Source: CAUYXJ01 sp963577065
GTDB lineage: Bacteria; Chloroflexota; Dehalococcoidia; Tepidiformales; Tepidiformaceae
Length of the DNA: 11,798 nt
Assembly (NCBI GenBank): GCA_963577065.1
Contig: CAUYXJ010000084.1
Coordinates: 1 to 11,798, forward strand
Reading direction: 5' to 3'
The first letter of the stretch is position 1. The number at the start of each line of letters is the position of its first letter. The notes below the pieces were generated by a model. That model saw only the letters and a program-made list of their open reading frames with translations, had not been told where the DNA came from and searched no databases. The translations under genes were made by a program, and so were the position numbers. Shown here in pieces: positions 5,818 to 11,468 of the stretch.

Positions 5818-6633
5818 ATGCCAGTGGACATTTTGCTCGTGACCAAGGGTCACGGATTCGACTACGGCGGCTTCTACGCGATCTTCGACGACGACCCCGA
5901 GCTGCACACGACCCAGGTCGAGCAGCCCGCCGCCCAGGTCCTGCTGCGGCCGGAGAATGTCGCCGCCTACGATGCGGTCGTCTTTTACGACATGTGGGGG
6001 GTCGCCCCAGACGCGAACGGGCAGCTCGCGCAGCCGTCGGACGACTACCGCCGCAGTGTCGAGGCGTTGCTCGACAACGGGGTGGGCATGGTCCTCATGA
6101 ACCACGCCATGGTGCAGTGGCCGGGATGGCCGCTCTGGCGCACGGTGCACGGCTCGTCGTTCATGTACAAGCCTGCGACTCCGGAAGACGAGGGCGTGCC
6201 CCGGTCTGGATTCCGTGGCGGAGCCAGCGAGCCCGAGCGCAACGTCGACCACTTTCTCTCGGTCGTCGATCCGAATCACCCGGTCCTTCAGGGGCTGGGC
6301 GAGGGCTTCCAGATGGTCGACGAGGGCTACCTCAAGACTGCCGATTTCGAGAATGACCCGGACATCGTGCCGCTTCTCCGAAGCGACTACGACTGGGTGC
6401 AAGAGAACTTCAAGCTTCCCGGAGGGACGCCGGAAGAGCTCGCGAACTGGCAGCACCCGCGCGGGAGCAACCTGATAGCGTGGGCAAAGCGCTCCGGGAA
6501 CAGTCCGGTCGTGGGGTCCGATGCGGGCGATGGGCCTGCGGGCTACGCGAACCCCCAGTTCCGGCGCTTCCTTTCGAATGCGATCCATTGGGTGGCGTCG
6601 GACGAGGCGAAGGCTTGGGCCCGCGGCGGGTAA
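5818..6633 (+). CDS. ThuA-domain protein (class I glutamine-amidotransferase-like fold)
   Basis: This 271-residue protein covers a whole ThuA domain. The first strand and loop carry V-T-K-G-H-G-F-D-Y (8-16), then Y-D-A-V-V-F-Y-D-M-W-G (51-61) and M-N-H-A with W-P-x-W (94-104). H-P-V-L-Q-G-L (154-160) with D-E-G-Y (168-171) and Y-A-N-P-Q-F-R-R (243-250) near the end are typical family motifs. ThuA proteins are best known from trehalose and sucrose catabolism in rhizobia, where they act with a sugar dehydrogenase on oxidised sugars. Many relatives have unknown substrates. AGGAGG (5802-5807) lies 10 bases before the ATG. No sugar transporter or sugar dehydrogenase is nearby, so a sugar-utilisation role is not supported by context. 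It sits 49 bases before P450 gene 2 and is likely co-transcribed with it. Confidence 0.82.
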   Translation: MPVDILLVTKGHGFDYGGFYAIFDDDPELHTTQVEQPAAQVLLRPENVAAYDAVVFYDMWGVAPDANGQLAQPSDDYRRSVEALLDNGVGMVLMNHAMVQWPGWPLWRTVHGSSFMYKPATPEDEGVPRSGFRGGASEPERNVDHFLSVVDPNHPVLQGLGEGFQMVDEGYLKTADFENDPDIVPLLRSDYDWVQENFKLPGGTPEELANWQHPRGSNLIAWAKRSGNSPVVGSDAGDGPAGYANPQFRRFLSNAIHWVASDEAKAWARGG

Positions 6634-6682
6634 CGCGGCGGTCTTGGCCGCTTCGGCGACGAGCCGCAGGAGGAGAGCAGCG

Positions 6683-8002
6683 ATGACCAGCTCCAGTGCT
6701 GAAGCTCCGACGATCGAGCCGGGCGAGTTCCTCACCGAGGAGCACCGGATCGATCCCTTCCCCCTGTACCGCAAGATCAGGGACTGGGAGCCGGTCTACC
6801 ACGACCGCCTGCAGAACCGCTTCTTCGTGAGCCGCTACGCGGACATCTGGGACGCCTACAAACGCAGCCGCGACGGGGGCGACTTCACCCGCGCCATCTA
6901 CGAGCCGCAGGGGGATTTCGAGTTCGGCTCGGAATCGCCGCTGGGCTCGACGATCTTGGAGATGGGCGAAGGTGAGGAACACCGCTGGAGCCGCGGCATC
7001 GTTGCGGGCGAATTCGTGGGCCGGAAGCTCACCGCCTGGCTTCCAATCATCGAGCGGACGGCGGCCGAGATGGTGGGGCGCTTCTCCGAAGAGGCCGCGG
7101 AGGGACTTGCCGGTGACCTTTCGGGGGCCGGTGAGATCGACCTCGTCTCGCAGTTCAGCCGCCGTTTCCCGATCCGCGTCATCGCCGGGATGCTCGGCTT
7201 ACCGCGGGAGGACTTCGACTACTTCGAAGGCGTCTACTCCACGCTCTTCGCGGGCATGGGCTACGGCCGTGCCTATTTTCGCACGGGCGTAAACGCGCGG
7301 AACGAGCTCCACGACTACCTCGATCCGATCATCGCCGATCGGCGCGCGAACCCAACTGGCGATCTCGTCTCGAAGCTCTGCGCGGCCGAGATGTCGGGTA
7401 AACGCATGTCGACCGACGAGATCAAGGCCTTCATCACGCTTCTCCTCGTGGGCGGTGGCGACACCACCCACAAAGCGATCGACTCGATGTGGTGGCACCT
7501 CCTCAACAACTCGGACCAGTACGAGGCCGTGCGAGCGAACCCGGACCTGCTCGACCGCGTCTTTACCGAGATGCTGCGCTACGACGGCCCGAACCACTTC
7601 CAGCCGCGGCGGACGACGTGTGAGACCGAGCTCGGCGGCCGCGTCCTGCCCAAAGGCGCGACCGTCGCCCTTTGCCTGGGCTCCGCGAACCGGGATGAGC
7701 GCGTCTTCAAAGATCCCGATCGGTTCAACATCTTTCGCGATGACCTCTACTTCGGGAAGGAGCTGCGCACGGGCTACTGGCAGGACGGCGTCGCCAGCCA
7801 CCTCGGCTTCGGCCAGGAGCGCCACTTCTGCATGGGCTATGCGATGGCCCGCCAGGAGGCCGTGACGGCGTCGCGGATGCTGCTCGAGGTGCTCAAGAAT
7901 CCGCGCTTGAAGGATGTCCCGAACCACGGCATTGTCTTCCCCCCACCGGGCAGGGGTGGCGTGCGGGGCGTGCTCCATCTCGAGATCGAGTTCGACGCGT
8001 AG
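6683..8002 (+). CDS. Cytochrome P450 (second of two paralogues)
   Basis: This 439-residue P450 aligns with the first along its whole length. The C-terminal 180 or so residues align without gaps and share long identical blocks such as DLYFGKELRTGYW and FPPPGRGGVRGV. Key residues are H100-R-W-S-R104 in the C-helix (canonical haem-propionate contact), V-G-G-G-D260-T261-T262 in the I-helix, E296-M-L-R299, and the haem loop F-G-Q-E-R-H-F-C383-M-G with Cys383 as iron ligand. As in its sister, Glu replaces the second glycine of the haem signature, and the same extra segment precedes the loop. AGGAGGAG (6668-6675) lies 7 bases before ATG 6683. The frame is open back into the ThuA gene, but that extension overlaps real coding sequence. 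It probably acts on the same substrate as P450 1 or on its product. No redox partner is encoded nearby. Confidence 0.94.
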   Translation: MTSSSAEAPTIEPGEFLTEEHRIDPFPLYRKIRDWEPVYHDRLQNRFFVSRYADIWDAYKRSRDGGDFTRAIYEPQGDFEFGSESPLGSTILEMGEGEEHRWSRGIVAGEFVGRKLTAWLPIIERTAAEMVGRFSEEAAEGLAGDLSGAGEIDLVSQFSRRFPIRVIAGMLGLPREDFDYFEGVYSTLFAGMGYGRAYFRTGVNARNELHDYLDPIIADRRANPTGDLVSKLCAAEMSGKRMSTDEIKAFITLLLVGGGDTTHKAIDSMWWHLLNNSDQYEAVRANPDLLDRVFTEMLRYDGPNHFQPRRTTCETELGGRVLPKGATVALCLGSANRDERVFKDPDRFNIFRDDLYFGKELRTGYWQDGVASHLGFGQERHFCMGYAMARQEAVTASRMLLEVLKNPRLKDVPNHGIVFPPPGRGGVRGVLHLEIEFDA

Positions 8003-8022
8003 CGTCCGAAAGGCTCCTCGCC

Positions 8023-8430
8023 GTGGCCGCCAAGAAAATGAAGAAAACGAGCGTCCCGCCCGAAAAGCTGGCGTTGTATCAGCGCCTGCTCGAAGCGGTG
8101 GAGGGCGTCGAGGAGAAGTCGAACTTCGGCTCGGCCTACACCGCCGGGAACGAGAACATGTACTCGATGATCTCGAAGTACGGGCTCGTCGGCATTCGGC
8201 TGCCAAAGGACGAGCGCGAGGCGTTCCTCGAGCAGTACGATGCCGAGCTCTTCCGGGGCGACCCCGCGTGGCCCGTGTCGAAGGAATACGTCGCCGTGCC
8301 GAACCCCATGCTCGAAGACACGGCGGCGCTTGCACCCTACCTGGGACGAAGCCTGCACCACGCCCGCGGCCTCAAGCCGAAGGCGCCGAAGAAACGAGCA
8401 GCGAAGAAGAAGGCGGTCTCGGCAACGTGA
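8023..8430 (+). CDS. TfoX-N-like small protein with Lys/Ala-rich tail
   Basis: This 135-residue protein resembles the TfoX N-terminal domain family. Matching segments include M-Y-S-M-I-S-K-Y-G-L-V-G-I-R-L-P, the K-E-Y-V-A-V-P strand and the L-E-D-T-A-A-L-A-P-Y-L-G-R-S helix. The C-terminal TfoX domain of competence regulators is absent. A basic tail rich in Lys and Ala (about 114-133, K-P-K-A-P-K-K-R-A-A-K-K-K) could bind nucleic acid or simply aid solubility. The start is GTG 8023, with GAAAGG about 9 bases upstream; ATG 8038 is an alternative. It is 20 bases after P450 gene 2 and 28 before the next gene, so it is surely in the same transcript. Stand-alone TfoX-N proteins are common and mostly uncharacterised; I assign no function. 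Confidence 0.68.
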   Translation: MAAKKMKKTSVPPEKLALYQRLLEAVEGVEEKSNFGSAYTAGNENMYSMISKYGLVGIRLPKDEREAFLEQYDAELFRGDPAWPVSKEYVAVPNPMLEDTAALAPYLGRSLHHARGLKPKAPKKRAAKKKAVSAT

Positions 8431-8458
8431 GCCGCCGATCCAGCGTGGAGGGATCGCA

Positions 8459-9295
8459 ATGAGAATCGGAGTCTCGCTACCCGTGCGTGAGCTCGCGGAC
8501 GACCTCGCGGGAATCGCGCAGTTCGCCCAGGAAGCGGAGAGCCTCGGCTTCACCCACCTGCGCATCCCCGATCAGGTGATGCGCCCCGGGAACGATCACC
8601 TGCACGAGCCGCTCACGCTGCTCTGCTACATCGCCGCGGTCACCGAGACGATCGAGCTGGTGCCGTCGGTGATCGTGCTTCCCGCGCGCCAGACCGTGTT
8701 GGTCGCGAAGCAGGCGGCGGAGGTCGATCGCCTGAGTGGCGGGCGCCTCCGCTTCGGCGTCGGGGTGGGCGGCAACGCCGACGAATACGCGGCGTTGGGC
8801 CAGGATTTCCACACCCGCGGCAAGCGCTGCGACGAGCAGATCGCGCTGCTCCGGTGCCTCTGGACGGAGGAGTCCGTCGACTTCGAGGGCCGCTGGGACC
8901 GCGTTGCCGGTGCGGGCATCAACCCTTTGCCGGTACAGCAGCCCATCCCGATCTGGATCGGCGGCAGCGGCTCTCCCAGCGCACCCGTGGTGAAGCGAAT
9001 CGCGCGGCTCGCCGACGGCTGGTTTGCGCTCATGGCCCCCGAGGATTTTCGAGCGACCCTCTCACAGATTGAGGCGGAAGCGCAGGCGGCTGGCCGCGAG
9101 GCTGCGGAGATCGGTTCGGAGAGCGCGGTCGCGATCGTGGGGAGTGACGAGGGCACTTGGACGGGGACGGTCGCGGCCTGGAACGACCTCGGCGTGAGCC
9201 ACCTCTGCCTGCGCACGCTCGGCGGCAGTCTCGATGCCCGCGGCCACGTGCAGGCGCTGAGCGCGGCCCGGAAGACGCTCACCAACTTCTTCTGA
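8459..9295 (+). CDS. Luciferase-like (LLM class) flavin- or F420-dependent oxidoreductase
   Basis: This 278-residue protein has the TIM-barrel pattern of the bacterial luciferase-like superfamily. Typical segments are the opening M-R-I-G-V-S-L-P, D-R-L-S-G-G-R-L-R-F-G-V-G-V-G-G-N (90-106), the P-I-P-I-W-I-G-G-S-G strand, and I-A-R-L-A-D-G-W-F near the cofactor end. The motif set resembles the F420-dependent subgroup more than the FMNH2 monooxygenases, but the cofactor is not certain. Members reduce or oxidise small organic substrates. ATG 8459 is supported by GGAGGG (8447-8452) six bases upstream. It is the last gene of the co-directional run and is followed by a hairpin. In this setting it may reduce a double bond or ketone made by the oxygenases. 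That is inference. Confidence 0.87.
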   Translation: MRIGVSLPVRELADDLAGIAQFAQEAESLGFTHLRIPDQVMRPGNDHLHEPLTLLCYIAAVTETIELVPSVIVLPARQTVLVAKQAAEVDRLSGGRLRFGVGVGGNADEYAALGQDFHTRGKRCDEQIALLRCLWTEESVDFEGRWDRVAGAGINPLPVQQPIPIWIGGSGSPSAPVVKRIARLADGWFALMAPEDFRATLSQIEAEAQAAGREAAEIGSESAVAIVGSDEGTWTGTVAAWNDLGVSHLCLRTLGGSLDARGHVQALSAARKTLTNFF

Positions 9296-9305
9296 GTCGT
9301 CCGCG

Positions 9306-9321
9306 CCCCGATCCTTCGGGG
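9306..9321 (+). terminator. Possible end-of-operon hairpin
   Basis: Perfect arms CCCCGA (9306-9311) and TCGGGG (9316-9321) flank the loop TCCT, starting 11 bases after the stop of the luciferase-like gene. The position suits the end of the long plus-strand transcript. No run of T follows, so termination would be weak or assisted. Confidence 0.4.
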
Positions 9322-9340
9322 ATCTGGCCCCGCGGGCAGG

Positions 9341-9346
9341 TATCAT
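9341..9346 (+). promoter_or_regulatory. -10-like element for a possibly leaderless small gene
   Basis: TATCAT (5 of 6 matches to TATAAT) ends 7 bases before the GTG at 9354. Transcription would start at or next to that codon, giving a leaderless message. There is no ribosome binding site between the element and the GTG, which agrees with this. No convincing -35 box is visible. Confidence 0.4.
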
Positions 9347-9353
9347 CGGTGTC

Positions 9354-9569
9354 GTGGAAGCGATCATCGCCGCGATCCAGCCCTACGAGATCCACGGCAC
9401 GCCCTATTTCCGCATCGCCTACGCCACGGCGGAGCAGCCGGACGCGATCACCGAGGCGCGCATCGCCGCGGAGAGCATCTACCGCGACCCGCAGCCCGGC
9501 GACCGCGTTCAGATCAGCCTCTTGCTCGGTATCGTCAACACGATCGAGAAGGCTCCGGTCGAGGGCTAG
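9354..9569 (+). CDS. Small protein of unknown function
   Basis: I do not recognise this 71-residue protein. It begins V-E-A-I-I-A-A-I-Q-P-Y-E-I-H-G-T-P-Y-F-R-I and alternates hydrophobic and polar residues, as expected of a small beta-rich fold. A short acidic helix (Q-P-D-A-I-T-E-A-R-I-A-A-E) follows. It ends with G-D-R-V-Q-I-S-L-L-L-G-I-V. There is no signal peptide, membrane segment or cysteine. It starts at GTG with no Shine-Dalgarno sequence, and a TATCAT box sits directly upstream, so it appears to be transcribed on its own. Its stop is only 3 bases from the stop of the opposing gene. The coding pattern (GC-rich third positions, sensible composition) supports a real gene, but the function is open. 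Confidence 0.6.
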   Translation: MEAIIAAIQPYEIHGTPYFRIAYATAEQPDAITEARIAAESIYRDPQPGDRVQISLLLGIVNTIEKAPVEG

Positions 9570-9572
9570 CCT

Positions 9573-10127
9573 TTAGGCGAGGGGCTCATCCTCGCCCGGC
9601 GGGAGCTCGACCGCGAAGACGTTGAGGGTGGCCGAGACGAGGCCGTAGTAGCCGACCGTCCCGACGAGGTCGACGAGGCCGGTCTCGCCGAACGTCTCGA
9701 TCGCCTCCGCGTAGGTCCCGTCGGACACGCGACTCGTCTCGAAATACTCGCCCACGAGCTTGTCGACGAGCGCGAGGTCCGGCCGCTCGAGCGAGAGCGG
9801 CGCGCCCTTGCGGATGGCTTCGATCACGGTGTCGGGGATACCCACCTCGCGGGCCAGGCGGGCATGCGCCCAGAACTCGTACTGCGCCCGCCAGCGCTTT
9901 GCCGTGAGCAGGATCGCGAACTCCGAAACGTCCCGCGCCAAGGACGAGCCGAAGCGGCAGTGGGCGCCGAGTTCCTGCGCCGGATTGGCGAGTCCGGGGC
10001 TACGCAGCCACACACCGAAGGGGCCGGTGAGGCCGCCGGAACCCCGCGGGCCGCTGCGGATCGCGTCGACCACGGCTCGCTGATCGTCACTCAAGCTCTG
10101 CTCCTCGAGGGCGGGCAGGCGGGACAT
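9573..10127 (-). CDS. Carboxymuconolactone-decarboxylase-family (AhpD-like) protein
   Basis: The 184-residue all-helical protein matches the CMD superfamily. The core is R-D-V-S-E69-F-A-I-L-L-T-A-K-R (65-78), then A-Q-Y-E-F-W-A-H88. This is the usual E...(12-15)...H pattern, but the CxxC of AhpD peroxidases is replaced by Y-E-x-x, so it is not a thiol peroxidase. Members without CxxC are generally decarboxylases or lactone-ring enzymes, or are uncharacterised. The later G-L-V-D-L-V-G-T-V-G-Y-Y segment is also typical. The start is ATG at 10127, with AGGAGGAG on the minus strand at 10133-10140. It is divergent from the CoA transferase and convergent with the 71-residue gene. The divergent arrangement suggests shared control with the CoA transferase. 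Confidence 0.82.
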   Translation of the reverse strand: MSRLPALEEQSLSDDQRAVVDAIRSGPRGSGGLTGPFGVWLRSPGLANPAQELGAHCRFGSSLARDVSEFAILLTAKRWRAQYEFWAHARLAREVGIPDTVIEAIRKGAPLSLERPDLALVDKLVGEYFETSRVSDGTYAEAIETFGETGLVDLVGTVGYYGLVSATLNVFAVELPPGEDEPLA

Positions 10128-10239
10128 GGGCGCTCCTCCTGGTTCGTTCACACAAGCAGACGGGATGCACGCGGGCCTGTCCAGCGCGGGCACGGGCGCG
10201 CCCCACCCGCGTAGGATCGGGGCGGTACGGAGGTGTGCC
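10128..10239. other. Divergent intergenic region between CMD-like and CoA transferase genes
   Basis: These 112 bases contain the ribosome binding sites of both flanking genes and presumably both promoters. On the plus strand TAGGAT (10212-10217) is a possible -10 box, with no matching -35; a start near 10224 would leave a leader of about 16 bases holding GGAGG at 10229-10233. I see no strong inverted repeat that would mark a regulator site. Confidence 0.35.
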
Positions 10240-11430
10240 CTGTCTGAGACTCGACTGCCGCTCGAGGGAACGCACGTGCTCGACCTCACAAGGGCGCGCG
10301 CGGGCCCGACCTGTGCCCGTCAGCTCGCCGATTGGGGTGCCGATGTCATCAAGATCGAGCTGCCGCCGAGCCCCTCCGAGACGGACGGCATCACCGGGCC
10401 GCGCCACGACTTCGACTTCCAGAACCTCCACCGCAACAAGCGCAGCCTGACCTTGAACCTCAAAGCGAGCGCTGGGCGCGACATCTTCCTGCGGCTGGCG
10501 GAAGCGGCGGACGTGGTGGTCGAGAACTACCGGCCCGACGTGAAGCACCGGCTCGGGATCGACTACGAGGCTGTGCGCACGTTGAACGCCCGCATCGTCT
10601 ACGGCAGCATCTCCGGGTTCGGGCAGGAGGGCCCGTATCGGGATCGCCCCGGGGTCGACCAGATCGCGCAGGGCCTCGGCGGTCTCATGTCGATCACGGG
10701 CCTGCCGGGGCAGGGGCCGGTGCGGGTGGGCATCCCCATCGCCGACCTGACCGCGGGAATGCTGCTCGCGCAAGGCATCCTCCTCGCCCTCTTCGAGCGC
10801 GAACGCTCCGGTGAAGGCCAGTGGGTGCACACCTCGTTGCTCGAAGCGCAGATCCAGATGCTGGATTTCCAGGCCTCCCGCTGGCTGATCGAGGGCGAGG
10901 TCGCGCCCCAGGCGGGGAACGACCACCCCACCAGCATCCCCACGGGCGTGTTCCCGACGGCCGATGGCCACATCAATATCGCGGCCTCGGGCGGGGTCCT
11001 CTGGGAGCGGCTCTGCCACGCCCTTGGCCTGCCGGAACTGCTCGCTGAGCCGGACTACGCGACCGGGGTCCTGCGTTCCGAGAACCGAGCGCCACTGAAC
11101 GCACGGATCGCCGCGGTCACACCTTCGCGCCCGAGCGCCGAGTGGATTGCCGTCCTGAACGAAGCCGGCGTCCCCTGCGGGCCGATCAACACCATCGATA
11201 AGACCTTCGCGGACCCGCAAGTGCAGTCGCTGGGGATTGCGCGCCCGGTCGCGCACCCGCTGCTCGGCGACCTCCGCGTCGTCGGGCAGGCGATCAACCT
11301 TACGCGTACGCCCCAGCCCGCGAGCCTCGCCCCGACCCCCGAGCTCGGCGAACATACGGACGAGATCCTGCGCGACCTCGGCTTCACGACCGACGCGATC
11401 CAGCAGCTCCGCGACGACGCCGTCATCTGA
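10240..11430 (+). CDS. CaiB/BaiF-family (class III) CoA transferase, probable CTG start
   Basis: The protein has 396 residues from the chosen start, the normal length for this family. It moves coenzyme A between carboxylic acids, here probably activating a degradation product. The opening L-P-L-E-G-T-H-V-L-D-L-T-R-A-R-A-G-P matches the family N-terminus. D-W-G-A-D-V-I-K-I-E follows, then E-N-Y-R-P-D-V-K-H-R-L-G-I-D (95-108). The catalytic Asp is D140 in R-P-G-V-D-Q-I-A-Q-G-L-G-G. Further on are P-T-G-V-F-P-T-A-D-G-H and G-V-P-C-G-P-I-N-T-I, also typical. No ATG, GTG or TTG lies at the expected start. CTG at 10240 has GGAGG (10229-10233) six bases upstream and gives the correct N-terminus. ATG 10165 would add 25 unlike residues and lacks a binding site. 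The gene is followed 38 bases later by an enoyl-CoA hydratase gene. Confidence 0.9.
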   Translation: MSETRLPLEGTHVLDLTRARAGPTCARQLADWGADVIKIELPPSPSETDGITGPRHDFDFQNLHRNKRSLTLNLKASAGRDIFLRLAEAADVVVENYRPDVKHRLGIDYEAVRTLNARIVYGSISGFGQEGPYRDRPGVDQIAQGLGGLMSITGLPGQGPVRVGIPIADLTAGMLLAQGILLALFERERSGEGQWVHTSLLEAQIQMLDFQASRWLIEGEVAPQAGNDHPTSIPTGVFPTADGHINIAASGGVLWERLCHALGLPELLAEPDYATGVLRSENRAPLNARIAAVTPSRPSAEWIAVLNEAGVPCGPINTIDKTFADPQVQSLGIARPVAHPLLGDLRVVGQAINLTRTPQPASLAPTPELGEHTDEILRDLGFTTDAIQQLRDDAVI

Positions 11431-11468
11431 GCGCCGTGCGCGCCATTCGCACAGGAGAAGGAGTTCGA

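Noticed and set aside
4290..5846. A 518-codon open frame on the minus strand opposite P450 gene 1 and the SnoaL gene
   Set aside because: It spans two genes with clear family motifs on the plus strand. Its translation is Arg/Val/Ala/Asp-rich without recognisable motifs, as expected opposite GC-rich codons. No ribosome binding site was seen.
6521..6682. Upstream extension of P450 gene 2 into the ThuA gene
   Set aside because: It would overlap the conserved ThuA C-terminus; AGGAGGAG before ATG 6683 and alignment with the paralogue fix the start.
5716..6774. A 352-codon minus-strand frame opposite the ThuA gene
   Set aside because: The plus-strand ThuA motifs and ribosome binding site are clear; the minus frame overlaps three plus-strand genes and shows no motif.
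7199..8335. A 378-codon minus-strand frame opposite P450 gene 2 and the TfoX-like gene
   Set aside because: It crosses a gene boundary of the plus strand, has no domain I recognise, and begins in low-complexity Arg-rich sequence.
10087..11355. A 422-codon open frame on the minus strand opposite the CoA transferase
   Set aside because: The plus strand encodes a full CaiB-type enzyme with its catalytic Asp. The opposite frame has no family motif and is a mirror of codon bias.
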